From: Goleter apudmare HA4340-LM2
GTDB lineage: Bacteria; Cyanobacteriota; Cyanobacteriia; Cyanobacteriales; Nostocaceae
Assembly: GCA_019359495.1 (NCBI GenBank)
Contig: JAHHHF010000064.1
Span: 124,001-188,000 of the forward strand
DNA length: 64,000 bases
Direction: 5' to 3'
The notes under the pieces are model-generated. The model made no database searches and was not told the origin of the DNA. It worked only from the letters and a program-made list of their open reading frames with translations. The stretch's first letter is position 1. Every line of letters begins with the position of its first letter. Of the stretch, positions 35,912 to 45,364 are shown one piece after another. A program made the position numbers and the translations under genes.

Positions 35912-36892
35912 ATGTCAACATCTGCAATTGACGCTAAAGACGCAGCAGCTATTCAAGCCGCCAGCGAAGGGGTTGCTGTATGCGATCGCTCTGGTTGGGG
36001 ACGTATCCGTGTTTCTGATGAGGATCGTCTGCGGTTTTTACACAATCAAAGTACTAACGATTTTCAAAGTCTCAAGCCAGGGCAAGGTTGCGATACGGTG
36101 ATGGTGACATCCACCGCCCGTACTATAGATTTGGTAAATGCTTACGTTCTCGATGATGCGGTGCTGTTGCTAGTTTCTCCTAACCGTCGTGAGTTCCTCA
36201 TGCAATGGCTGGATCGTTATATCTTTTTTGCTGACAAGGTACAACTAACCGATGTCACTGATGAAACAGCTACTTTTAGTTTGCTTGGGCCTGGAAGTGA
36301 CGCCATTATTGAAAAGTTAGGGGCTGGGGCGATTATTGGTCAACCATTAGGTAATCATCTCTTAGTTAATGGGGTGCATGTTGCTGTGGGTAGTGGCTTG
36401 GCTGCCCCTGGTTACAGCTTAATTTTGCCAGCCACCGACAAAGAAAAAGTATGGCAGCAGATTTTAGCATTAGGCGCAGTGGAATTGAGCGATCGCACTT
36501 GGGATATGTTGCGAATTTTACAAGGACGCCCTGCCCCAGAATTTGAACTCACCGATGATTACAATCCCTTGGAAGTCGGTTTATGGCAAACTATCTCCTT
36601 TAACAAGGGTTGCTATATCGGTCAAGAAACCATTGCCCGCCTCAATACTTATAAAGGTGTAAAGCAATACCTCTGGGGTATCCGCCTCAGCGCGCCTGCG
36701 GAAGTGGGTACAGTGATTACAGTCGGAGAGGAAAAAGTCGGTAAACTCACCAGTTATACAGAAACCACTGATGGTTACTTCGGCTTGGGTTACATCCGCA
36801 CCAAAGCCGGTGGTGTGGGTTTAAAGGTGAAGGTAGGCGAAGTCGAGGGCGAAGTTGTTGATATTCCCTTTGTTAGTCATGAGTATCCGTAA
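35912..36892 (+). CDS. ygfZ: YgfZ/GcvT-domain tetrahydrofolate-binding protein
   Basis: 326 residues. The YgfZ signature KGCYIGQETIARL is intact (residues near 233-245), with the GcvT-like fold before it (FLHNQSTNDFQSL). These proteins use folate in maintaining certain Fe-S proteins, including the MiaB-type radical SAM enzymes; a miaB gene is 21 kb away. Cytosolic. Followed by a MITE. Confidence 0.87.
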   Translation: MSTSAIDAKDAAAIQAASEGVAVCDRSGWGRIRVSDEDRLRFLHNQSTNDFQSLKPGQGCDTVMVTSTARTIDLVNAYVLDDAVLLLVSPNRREFLMQWLDRYIFFADKVQLTDVTDETATFSLLGPGSDAIIEKLGAGAIIGQPLGNHLLVNGVHVAVGSGLAAPGYSLILPATDKEKVWQQILALGAVELSDRTWDMLRILQGRPAPEFELTDDYNPLEVGLWQTISFNKGCYIGQETIARLNTYKGVKQYLWGIRLSAPAEVGTVITVGEEKVGKLTSYTETTDGYFGLGYIRTKAGGVGLKVKVGEVEGEVVDIPFVSHEYP

Positions 36893-36919
36893 GAGCATAC
36901 ATTACCATTTCAAGGTATT

Positions 36920-37098
36920 TAGGACTTACGCATTGACAGAAAAAACTAAATATGGGGTATGGATTTCAGGCATTAAACCTTGATTTTTCCATACTTTTTA
37001 GGCGATCGCTATTTATCAATAGATGATTGAGTACAGCCTGAAACAATGTATTTTCGTTAATGCACAAGATGATAAATTTGTACAGTGCGTAAGTCCTA
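36920..37098. repeat. MITE family B, copy 2
   Basis: 179 bp, perfect 13-bp ends TAGGACTTACGCA (36920-36932) and TGCGTAAGTCCTA (37086-37098), one base pair beyond which CTG/CAG extends the match. The interior differs from copy 1. It sits between two convergent genes. Confidence 0.85.
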
Positions 37099-37113
37099 GT
37101 ATTGATTCCCAAT

Positions 37114-38442
37114 TTACAACTGTTTACCAAACAAAGTGCGATACATGAGGCGATAAATATCGGTATTATCGACAGTTCCAGGTAGTAATTGAGAGTTGAA
37201 ACCGTGGGCTTTAGCGACAATTGCACCTGCATTATCGCCGAAAGTTGACCAAGCGATCGCAAACGGAAATCTTTTACCCTGTTTGTCGGGTGCGGAAATA
37301 AAGGGTAAAGTCCCAGTCCCGTCTCTACCATCCCACGGTGCGCCGTTCTTACTTTTTTCTGGTACTGGTTTATCTAAAGGGAAATCTGCTTCTGTGACTC
37401 CCACCAATTCTAAGCCGCCTGCGTCACTATCGGCGGCGGTTACTAATAGTGTGTTGGGATTCTTCTGAATAAAATTCATCGCCACACCGACAGCATCATC
37501 AGCCCGTTTCACTGCTTCGATGCAACCAGCTGCATGATTATAATTACAGAAGTTATCGCTACCTTCTTCTTCCAACACAATCAAGAAACCATTGCGCTTC
37601 CGGGACAAAAGGCGTAAAGTCACTTGCAACTGTTCGGCGACTGTGGGCGCACTGGGGACGTATAACGGTAGTCCCTGTTTTTTCAAGTTTTCTTCGTTGT
37701 CGTCGTTGTAAGTATCATCAGCAGCAAAAATTCCTAAAACTTTTGGGGTATTTGCTGGTAGCTTCAACAGTTCATCACGGGTATAAACAACGCTGTAACC
37801 TTTCTTTATGGCTAATGCAATCAGATTTAAGCCGTCGGTACGTTGAGTTTGTTGGGCGGTGGCGTGTCTACCTGCTGTACCTTTGGGAAGATACCAAGCT
37901 TCGCCACCGCCTAAAATCACATCTGTTCCCGATTCGACTACTTGCTTAGTAATATCTGCAAAATTGCGGCGTTGGGGTGACTTGGCGACAAACGCACCCG
38001 TCCCCGGTTCGTGGATGACACCAGAATTGATGATAGCTGTTCCTTTACCAGATGCGATCGCTTCTTCAATAATTGTCTGCGGTTTTCCAGACAATGCCAC
38101 CAGAGGTTTACCTGTTTCATCTAAGCCAAAAGAATCAGCATTCACCTTTACCCCTGTAGCGTGAGTTACCGCACCACCGTTAGAAGTAGCGGTGAGTTGG
38201 TTTTTCATATGTCCCAGGTAAACAGCCAGATTTGACATGTTATCCCAGTTGAGTCTACCATCCGGCCCTTTGTGCAGTATCCGCGCTGCACCCCAGTGAG
38301 CCGCACTAGTCCCATCGGGGTGAATAAAAATCACGTTACCCTGGCGGGGAGTAGTAGCAAATATTTGTGGTGTGTAGCTAAGGACAAATACCAGCGCCAG
38401 AACTATTAAACCAATAACCTTGGGATTCAGTTGTTTGAACAT
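37114..38442 (-). CDS. alkaline phosphatase (PhoA superfamily), exported
   Basis: 442 residues from MFKQLNPKV (38442), which begins the signal peptide (hydrophobic to about residue 31, ending FATT). Metal and nucleophile region FIHPDGTSAAHWGAAR (probable nucleophile Thr or Ser), GGGEAWYLPKG, LLVTAADSDAGGLELVG, KAHGFNS. Releases phosphate from esters in the periplasm. The start is 138 bases from the divergent carotenoid oxygenase. A single CTTAACC-like half-site near 38490 is not enough to call a Pho box. Confidence 0.85.
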   Translation of the reverse strand: MFKQLNPKVIGLIVLALVFVLSYTPQIFATTPRQGNVIFIHPDGTSAAHWGAARILHKGPDGRLNWDNMSNLAVYLGHMKNQLTATSNGGAVTHATGVKVNADSFGLDETGKPLVALSGKPQTIIEEAIASGKGTAIINSGVIHEPGTGAFVAKSPQRRNFADITKQVVESGTDVILGGGEAWYLPKGTAGRHATAQQTQRTDGLNLIALAIKKGYSVVYTRDELLKLPANTPKVLGIFAADDTYNDDNEENLKKQGLPLYVPSAPTVAEQLQVTLRLLSRKRNGFLIVLEEEGSDNFCNYNHAAGCIEAVKRADDAVGVAMNFIQKNPNTLLVTAADSDAGGLELVGVTEADFPLDKPVPEKSKNGAPWDGRDGTGTLPFISAPDKQGKRFPFAIAWSTFGDNAGAIVAKAHGFNSQLLPGTVDNTDIYRLMYRTLFGKQL

Positions 38443-38580
38443 AGTTGCAAGTTGAGAAGTGACAAACAGATTATGCACTAGTGACGAAATTCTTAACCGT
38501 TAGAGGCATTGTAAAAAAAACGCAACAAACGTCACAATCAAAGGATAAAGATATTTATGCGGCATAAACATAAATCCTAA

Positions 38581-39993
38581 ATGCATACAATCAATAAAAA
38601 GTCAATACAAAAAACCTGGGCAAATGCCATTACCCAACCAGGAACCGAATTTCCCCCCACCCAACTGCCAATTATCGCGGGTAAAATCCCTGAAGGCTTA
38701 CGGGGTACACTCTACCGCAATGGCCCAGCACGGTTAGAACGTGGCGGGTTACGTATGGGGCACTGGTTTGATGGCGATGGGGCGATTCTCGCTGTACATT
38801 TCACCGATGCAGGCGCTACAGGAGTTTATCGCTATGTGCAAACTGCTGGCTACCAAGCAGAAACAGCCGCAGGTAAGTTGCTTTATGGTAACTATGGCAT
38901 GACAGCACCAGGAATCATCTGGAATCAATGGCTCAAACCAATTAAGAACGCCGCTAATACCTCAGTGTTGGCACTTCCTGATAAACTCTTAGCACTGTGG
39001 GAAGGTGGTAAACCCCACGCCTTAGATTTGCAAACCTTAGAAACTTGGGGCGAAGATGATTTAGGAGGCATAACTAAAGGGTTAAGCTATGCTGCACACT
39101 ACAAGCAAGATGCACACACAAAGGAAATTTTTAACTTTGGCATTAGCCCCGGATTAAATGCCACACTACATGTCTACAAAAGTAACTCCACAGGCAAAAT
39201 CATCCAAAAAGCAGCATACCAGTTAAAAGGAGTACCATTGGTGCATGATTTTGTCTTAGCAGGACAGTATTTAGTCTTTTTTATTCCGCCAGTCAGGCTG
39301 AATCTTCTTCCCGTGCTGTTAGGGACTGGTAGTTACAGTGATGCGCTAGAATGGGAGCCACAATTAGGAACGAAGATTTTAGTAATTGACCGCGAAACCT
39401 TATCCTTGGTAAGTCGAGGAGAAACTGAACCTTGGTTTCAGTGGCACTTTGCCAACGGTTATGTTGACAGTAGCGGTACGGTGATTGTAGATATTGCCCG
39501 ATACGCAGACTTTACCACTAACCAATATCTCAAAGAAGTCGCTACAGGCGTAACTCACACCGCCGCTAAAAGTACATTCTCACGGGTAACTTTAAATCCT
39601 CAAATTGGTAAAGTCACTGCCATTGAGCAACTTTCAGACCAACATTGCGAGTTTCCCAGTGTACCACAGCCCAACGTCGGACAAATTTCACGGTATACAT
39701 ATATGTCTGGATTTCGTTCAGGTGCAGATATTAGCCAAGAGATACTAACAGCGATCGCCCGCTTTGATCACAAGACCAACACCCTCACCACAGCAGACTT
39801 TGGCGCAAATCGTTATCCCTCTGAACCCATACATGTACAAGATTGGGTGTTAACAGTGGTATATGATGGTAATTCTCATCGTAGCGAAGTGTGGGTATTT
39901 GAGAGCGATCGCCTAAACGAAGAACCAATCTGCAAATTAGAATTACCCAGCGTCATCCCCCATAGTTTCCACGGGACTTGGCAACCAGCATAA
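38581..39993 (+). CDS. carotenoid cleavage oxygenase
   Basis: 470 residues. The four Fe-binding histidines of the RPE65/CCD propeller are visible: His173 (AAHYKQ), His222 (VHDFVL), His289 (WHFANG) and His464 (FHGTW). The opening GTLYRNGPARLERGGLRMGHWFDGDG is typical. Cleaves carotenoids or apocarotenoids (retinal-forming type). Which bond is not predictable from sequence. Probably membrane-associated. Confidence 0.92.
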   Translation: MHTINKKSIQKTWANAITQPGTEFPPTQLPIIAGKIPEGLRGTLYRNGPARLERGGLRMGHWFDGDGAILAVHFTDAGATGVYRYVQTAGYQAETAAGKLLYGNYGMTAPGIIWNQWLKPIKNAANTSVLALPDKLLALWEGGKPHALDLQTLETWGEDDLGGITKGLSYAAHYKQDAHTKEIFNFGISPGLNATLHVYKSNSTGKIIQKAAYQLKGVPLVHDFVLAGQYLVFFIPPVRLNLLPVLLGTGSYSDALEWEPQLGTKILVIDRETLSLVSRGETEPWFQWHFANGYVDSSGTVIVDIARYADFTTNQYLKEVATGVTHTAAKSTFSRVTLNPQIGKVTAIEQLSDQHCEFPSVPQPNVGQISRYTYMSGFRSGADISQEILTAIARFDHKTNTLTTADFGANRYPSEPIHVQDWVLTVVYDGNSHRSEVWVFESDRLNEEPICKLELPSVIPHSFHGTWQPA

Positions 39994-39996
39994 AGT

Positions 39997-40980
39997 CTAT
40001 CGACTCGCTACTTGGTCTTTATTTGTGATACCTGCTTGTCGGAGAAATTGCATAATTGTATTGCTCGGTACTGCAAAGTTAAAGCCCGATGCTTCAGAAG
40101 CAAATGCAACTATGCCAATTACTTGACCTTGATTATTAATAACTGGGCCACCAGAGTTACCATGTGTGACAGGAGCGCTAATTTGTAAAACAGGGAAACC
40201 ATTAAAGTATTTTTTAGCAGATACTTTCCCGTCGGTAAATGACGCTATGGGATATTTTGAATTGTCAATATTATCTGGTAATCCCGGATATCCCGCAACA
40301 ATTACACTATCTAACACTTTCACATTATTGTAATCTGTTAACTTTAATACTGGTGCATTTTTGACATCAATTTTGATAACTGCTACATCTTTTGCTGTAC
40401 CAGGAAGACCGGACACTATAGTTTTAAATGGTAACTCTCTGCCATTGGATAATGAGACTGTTTGAATATATTTAATATTTGTCGGCTGAGAATTTTCCAC
40501 AAAATACTTCAAGTCATCTCTATCTAATTCTTTGAGTTTAAAATTATAGTCCCCCGCTAGTTGAATGACAAAATCCTCAAAAAGATATTGCAGACACTTG
40601 TCTAATTTTTGACTCATGTCAATTACATGGGCATTTGTTGCTATTTTTCCATCCCGACTCACAAAAAATCCACTTCCAGAACTACCAGCCCTGACATAAT
40701 AAGTCTTTTTATTATTTGCCCAATATACCTCAGCTTTGCATCCCGCTTGAATTTTGACAACCGAAGCCTGGATTGATTCTGGAGTTAATGGTTGTTTATT
40801 ACTTTTTGCTAGCGATGGGCGTTCAAGTGGAGATTTATCAGCTTGAGCAAGCTGCTTTTGTGATATATTCGTGAAATATTTGTTGGCTTCTTTGCCATTC
40901 CCAGCAACGGCAGCAGACAATGGAATTAAATTATAAACCAATGCCAAGCCAGCTAGAATTAATCTCATTTGTCGCTTCAT
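39997..40980 (-). CDS. periplasmic trypsin-like serine protease (S1C-type, no PDZ)
   Basis: 327 residues. Signal peptide MKRQMRLILAGLALVYNLIPLSAAVAG. Triad: His in ATNAHVIDM, Asp in AKDVAVIKID, Ser in HGNSGGPVIN. The domain resembles Deg/HtrA but the PDZ domain is missing; an insert of about 70 residues lies between His and Asp. Probably a soluble periplasmic protease. It nearly abuts the convergent carotenoid oxygenase (3 bases apart). Confidence 0.87.
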   Translation of the reverse strand: MKRQMRLILAGLALVYNLIPLSAAVAGNGKEANKYFTNISQKQLAQADKSPLERPSLAKSNKQPLTPESIQASVVKIQAGCKAEVYWANNKKTYYVRAGSSGSGFFVSRDGKIATNAHVIDMSQKLDKCLQYLFEDFVIQLAGDYNFKLKELDRDDLKYFVENSQPTNIKYIQTVSLSNGRELPFKTIVSGLPGTAKDVAVIKIDVKNAPVLKLTDYNNVKVLDSVIVAGYPGLPDNIDNSKYPIASFTDGKVSAKKYFNGFPVLQISAPVTHGNSGGPVINNQGQVIGIVAFASEASGFNFAVPSNTIMQFLRQAGITNKDQVASR

Positions 40981-41343
40981 AACTTTTACCTATTTTGGAT
41001 TTTCCTGATATGGCGTTTCTTAATCTATTGAGGTACAGCTTGAATTCCTCCCCTTTATTAAGACAGGAGTTAGGGATGAGGTTTTGCACCGAGAAACCGC
41101 TATATTAAACTCTCTATAAATAAGAGCGTATTTTATTCATAGTTTGGGATTAATTACAAAATATTTTTACTTTTGTCAGAAAAATTTTAACCAACGCCCA
41201 AGTCGCTTGTGAGATGACTTTGGGGATTTTGATGGCAAAATGCATAAACTTTGCCTCTAGATTCAGTAATTAGTATGAGGATGCCGAAAAAATCGTCAAT
41301 TCTCCCACAATCAATCTCATAACTAATACAAGGAGAAAGTGGC
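40981..41343. other. 363-base divergent intergenic region
   Basis: Promoters for the protease (left) and the GRDP-like gene (right). AAGGAGAAAG sits 9 bases before the TTG start at 41344. No repeat family or RNA recognised. Confidence 0.55.
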
Positions 41344-41877
41344 TTGAATACAAGTTTAGAAAAACAACTACTACCTACAATTGCAAAAGGTTTATCCGAA
41401 AAAATTGTAAATTTTTGGCAAAAATTAGATGGGTTGGACTGGGATTTAATTTCTAAAAATCTGATTTCATCTCACACCCAACATCAATGGACAGCAGAAA
41501 AATTACAATCTGCAATTAATTTGTATAAAATGTTCCTGTGCCTTCATTTCCTGTTTCCAGATATCGAATTAGCTCCCACACCAGAAATTGACCGATTGTG
41601 GCATACTCATATTCTGCTGAACACGGCTAAATACATTCACGATTGTCAGCAGCTATATGGTTATACTTTGCACCATTATTCTGCTGTTGGTGACAAATTA
41701 GAAATGATTCCGCAACATCAACAACTAGCTTTTGATGTGACTAAAACTTTGTTTGCTGAAATTTTTGGAGTAGATATTTTGCAAAATTGCGGATCTCATT
41801 GGGGAGATTGTTTGACATTACCTCAACAATTACCTAATTTACAGACAAGTGCCTGCTTGACTATCCCAAAATGCTAA
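41344..41877 (+). CDS. GRDP-like (glycine-rich domain-containing protein-like) protein
   Basis: 177 residues, TTG start supported by AAGGAG upstream. IELAPTPEIDRLWHTHILLNTAKYIHDCQQLYGYTLHH is the characteristic DxxWHxHIL motif of this family, seen in plants and scattered bacteria. Two further Cys near the C-terminus (QNCGSHWGDC). Biochemical role unknown. It ends 6 bases before the convergent NB-ARC gene. Confidence 0.75.
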   Translation: MNTSLEKQLLPTIAKGLSEKIVNFWQKLDGLDWDLISKNLISSHTQHQWTAEKLQSAINLYKMFLCLHFLFPDIELAPTPEIDRLWHTHILLNTAKYIHDCQQLYGYTLHHYSAVGDKLEMIPQHQQLAFDVTKTLFAEIFGVDILQNCGSHWGDCLTLPQQLPNLQTSACLTIPKC

Positions 41878-41883
41878 AAATTA

Positions 41884-44181
41884 CTATTTTGCAGAAAATA
41901 GAGAGTGCATTTCTTGCGCCTCTACTATCATCTTTAAACTTTCAAAACCCTCTGCGGCTTCCTTTGCTAAAAGTTTTGCTTGAGGTAAATTTCCTTCTCG
42001 CTTTTCGAGTTTGGCAAATGTGGCTTTGTGGTAGGCGATAGAAAGTTTATCTTTATGTCTTTGCGCCATTGGAAAGCTCGTTGCTAATAATCGTCGTGCT
42101 TCCACAAGGTTCCCTAGTTCTAGTGCAATATCTGCAAGCCAGTTTTGGATTGCAGTCGTAGCTCTTAACCATCTTACTGCGGTTGCTTGTTCTAATGCTT
42201 GCAGAAAAAAGCTTTGTGCTTGCTGATAATTTCCTGTTTTAAAAGATATCTGCCCTTGATAATAGAGTATGTGGACTTGCTGCTGCTGACGTTCCATCTC
42301 TGACAGAGCAGTTTGAGTTAACAGTTGTTTTTCCTCTGCTAACCACTCCCCGGCTTTCTGCCATTCTTCTTGGTAGATGGACAGAATAACCATATTTGTG
42401 GCTATCTCTAACTGTAATGTGATGGTTTGATGCTGGCGTAAATTCCAGGCTTCCTCTAACAAGATCTCGGCTTCTTGGAGTTGCTTCTCATGACGCATCC
42501 TCATCAAAGTTCCTGCGCGATCGCTCATCACCTCGACTGCAAATGTCCAATCTCCTGCTTGTTTAGCGGTTTCAATTAACCAGGCTGTCCACTCTAAGCG
42601 TTCATCCCAATACCCACGCACATGAATATAACCCTTAATCTGCTGCCAAATTGTGCGCGCATCAAGATATATCCCTTGACTAATACACCATTCCAGCACA
42701 GATCTGAGGTTTTCCCACTCGGCTTCTAAGTAACCATAGCCAAGATGCCACTCTTTCCAATTTATACCTCCGTAAACCTCGGAAAACTTTATATACCAAT
42801 TCACCCATCTTTGTTGTAACTTTTGAGCTAATCCACTGTTTGCAGCTAACTCAGAAGCAGCATATTCACGAGTTAGTTCCAGCAGTCCATAACGTCCTTG
42901 TTGCTGGTAAACCAAGGAAAGTTGCTGTAATTTTGCTAAACCTTGGGCTGTAACAATTGGATCAGATTGCTCAAAAGCCACACTAGCAGCAGTTTCTTTA
43001 GTTATTGGTTGAACTCCCAATGAAAGCGCCATCAGTAAATGGTGAGGGGGTGTACCTCTGAGGGGAATTACTGAACCTGCAAAGCAAAAACGAGCAATAT
43101 CACCATCAGGTTCCTTAATTTGTGACAGCACATCTTCTAGTGAATAACCTGCGGCTATTTGACCAATGACATAGATAATTGCTGCGGGGATACCGCTAAC
43201 TCCGTCAAAAAGTTGCAGAGATTCTTCAGCAGTCAAATTGATACCTTTCTCTTTAGCTTCCTCTTGGATGAGACGCAAGCCATGTTCTCTGGGTAGACAA
43301 CCTAGACGAATGGGGACAAACAATGCTTGTTCGCGGGTAGTAATAATAACTTTAACTGTTGGTGGTAAGTCGTAGAGGAAGGAGAGAACTTCCTGTTGAT
43401 TTTCAATGGTTTCCAAATTATCAATAATTAATAAGGTTTTTATTTGGGATAATCTCTCTCGAATTGGTTGAAACTGTTGCTCTATGGGTAAATTAGTGAT
43501 TTCACTCAAGTCTAAAATGCGAGCGATTTCTCTGCAAATGTCCCGTAGTGTCCGTTCTTTAGTTAATCGAGGCAAAATGCCGATGGCAGTGAGATGATTT
43601 TGTTTAGCGGAAGTGAAGATGATGGCTGTAAAGGTGGGAAGATGACGAGCGGAAAGTTGGTTATTGCTGGCTTGTAAACAGCGATAAGCCGCTTCTACTA
43701 CTAGGGTGGTTTTGCCAACACCGCCAATCCCATCCACACTAATTAAATGAGCCGTGTGCTGGAAATCTAGAAGTTCCATCAAGCGGCTGATTTCTCGCTC
43801 ACGACCAACAAAGGTTGTATATTCCCTCGCTGGTAAGTTTTGATAAACCGGGTTGGTTTGAGCGTCCCAGCTTTGGACATCAACTGCTTGGGTATGTGCT
43901 GGAGGTTCATCCAGAACGTTTTCTAAGCGTTGCGATTGTGCCAACTTATTAGTTAGGAAGAATCTCAGTTTACTTTCCTTACCTCGACTCGCACCGCTAA
44001 TGTTGAATTTTTTATACACCTGACCCATCCGTTTCAAACAAGCATCTGCGGATGTACTCAAATGAGCAGCAATCTCTTCGTAACTCAGACCGTCACCAAT
44101 TCGCATCAGAAAAACCTGTTGCTGCTCTGGAGACAGTTCGTGCTCGTAAGCTATTTGAGAAAGAAAATTACGTGAGAACAT
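41884..44181 (-). CDS. STAND-type regulator: HTH-like domain, NB-ARC NTPase, TPR repeats
   Basis: 765 residues. Residues 1-85 (LSPEQQQVFLMRIGDGLSYEEIAAHLSTSADACLKRMGQVYKKF) resemble a LuxR/sigma-4-like HTH, of the kind found at the N-terminus of vWA-MoxR-associated proteins. NB-ARC follows: P-loop DGIGGVGKTTL (150-160), Walker B LLIIDNLE, sensor VIITTREQAL. The C-terminal 400 residues are helical with TPR character (YYQGQISFKTGNYQQAQSFFLQALEQA). STAND proteins switch to an oligomer on ligand sensing. Divergent from the sigma-caspase-CHAT cluster, so it may be its sensor or controller. That is inference. Confidence 0.8.
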   Translation of the reverse strand: MFSRNFLSQIAYEHELSPEQQQVFLMRIGDGLSYEEIAAHLSTSADACLKRMGQVYKKFNISGASRGKESKLRFFLTNKLAQSQRLENVLDEPPAHTQAVDVQSWDAQTNPVYQNLPAREYTTFVGREREISRLMELLDFQHTAHLISVDGIGGVGKTTLVVEAAYRCLQASNNQLSARHLPTFTAIIFTSAKQNHLTAIGILPRLTKERTLRDICREIARILDLSEITNLPIEQQFQPIRERLSQIKTLLIIDNLETIENQQEVLSFLYDLPPTVKVIITTREQALFVPIRLGCLPREHGLRLIQEEAKEKGINLTAEESLQLFDGVSGIPAAIIYVIGQIAAGYSLEDVLSQIKEPDGDIARFCFAGSVIPLRGTPPHHLLMALSLGVQPITKETAASVAFEQSDPIVTAQGLAKLQQLSLVYQQQGRYGLLELTREYAASELAANSGLAQKLQQRWVNWYIKFSEVYGGINWKEWHLGYGYLEAEWENLRSVLEWCISQGIYLDARTIWQQIKGYIHVRGYWDERLEWTAWLIETAKQAGDWTFAVEVMSDRAGTLMRMRHEKQLQEAEILLEEAWNLRQHQTITLQLEIATNMVILSIYQEEWQKAGEWLAEEKQLLTQTALSEMERQQQQVHILYYQGQISFKTGNYQQAQSFFLQALEQATAVRWLRATTAIQNWLADIALELGNLVEARRLLATSFPMAQRHKDKLSIAYHKATFAKLEKREGNLPQAKLLAKEAAEGFESLKMIVEAQEMHSLFSAK

Positions 44182-44603
44182 TTATCCAAAAATAATTTAG
44201 CTGTTCATCCTCTAGTTTACTCAAGTTTCAGAGGATATATAAGGATATCTGAGGTAAAGACTTGCGTAAATCGCTGAAATATATCAGAATGAGGAGGTAA
44301 ATTGTCAAATATACGGAGAACAGATATGTGTGCGTTGTAAGTATTAAACACCTGTATTAACGCATCTATCTAATGGGGTATTTATCCAGAAAAAAGAATT
44401 TTACAAGAAATGCATAAAAACTCTCCCTTGTAATGGAGAGATATATGGGAACGTTCAATAAGGAGGGAAACGTTCTGCTGTTTTGAGCATCTCATGATTA
44501 GCGATCGCTAAAAACCTATGAATATGCAAATTTTTGTAAAAACGGGTTACAAGACCAGCCAAACATATAGATATAACAAAAACGCACACAGGAGCATCTT
44601 GCT
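44182..44603. promoter_or_regulatory. 422-base divergent control region of NB-ARC and sigma/caspase cluster
   Basis: Two GAACGTTC / AAACGTTC motifs (44449-44456 and 44468-44475), each with an AACGTT palindromic core, 19 bases apart. Also CTCTCC..GGAGAG (44421-44440) as a small stem. The motifs lie about 130 bases before the sigma-like gene and could be an operator. AGGAG at 44590 is the ribosome-binding site for 44604. No RNA gene recognised. Confidence 0.4.
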
Positions 44604-45299
44604 ATGGCGACATCTTTTCCTTCTCTAGAAGAACTGGCTGTGAAAGCTCAGAAAGCAGCGCTTAAAGCTAAGGATAGTTCGCTGAGTAACGAAGTTAGAC
44701 AACAAGCATTATTAGATAAACAAATTGCACTGACAGCACTCATGAGTGTATTAATGGAACGAATAAAAATTGAGTTACCAAAATCCAGCAATATCAGCTT
44801 ATCAGAATATATATATGAAGAGACGCTGCAAAATATCATGATATATATTTGTCAAAATATAGATAAATATAACTCGGATAAGCCTGTAATGGCTTGGGTG
44901 AAATTTTTATTAAATAAACGCAAAAATGATGTGTTTAAATGGCTGAATTGGTCTGGGAAAGTTAGCTATAGATATCAATTGGGAGACAAGGAAGGAGATG
45001 AATATGAAATAGATGTTCTTGAAAGTTATCAACACCCAAACCTCACTCCTCTACCCTCAGAAAAATTGATAGCATTTATCAAAGAAGATCCGGAAGGTTT
45101 ATTAGCAAGGAAGTTATTTAAGAAAAATCCCAAAGCCAGTTTCCAAGCTATTTTACTCAAAAAATATGAAGAATATCAATCGTGGGAGGAAATTAGTGGA
45201 GAGTTAAATTTAGGGCAAACTCATGGTTCTATTCACTCATTCTATAGACGCTGTTGTGAAGAATTCCGTCCTTACTTTAAAAAATATTTATGGGATTGA
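44604..45299 (+). CDS. sigma-70-like factor
   Basis: 231 residues. A middle segment (YIYEETLQNIMIYICQNIDKYNSDKPVMAWVKFLLNKRKNDVFKWLNW) has the helical pattern of sigma region 2. The C-terminal SWEEISGELNLGQTHGSIHSFYRRCCEEFRPYF looks like the region 4 HTH. Overall close to the atypical sigma-70-like proteins that head DUF1822/CHAT loci in cyanobacteria. Probably directs RNA polymerase to its own cluster. First gene of a co-directional series. Confidence 0.7.
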   Translation: MATSFPSLEELAVKAQKAALKAKDSSLSNEVRQQALLDKQIALTALMSVLMERIKIELPKSSNISLSEYIYEETLQNIMIYICQNIDKYNSDKPVMAWVKFLLNKRKNDVFKWLNWSGKVSYRYQLGDKEGDEYEIDVLESYQHPNLTPLPSEKLIAFIKEDPEGLLARKLFKKNPKASFQAILLKKYEEYQSWEEISGELNLGQTHGSIHSFYRRCCEEFRPYFKKYLWD

Positions 45300-45364
45300 A
45301 ATAATTGGATCAATATTTCAAATTGTTTATGTATAAATTGCAGAATTAGTCAGGAGAAAAAGTA

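Noticed and set aside
38485-38500. CTTAACC-like sequence as Pho box for the alkaline phosphatase
   Set aside because: Only one half-site; cyanobacterial Pho boxes need tandem copies.
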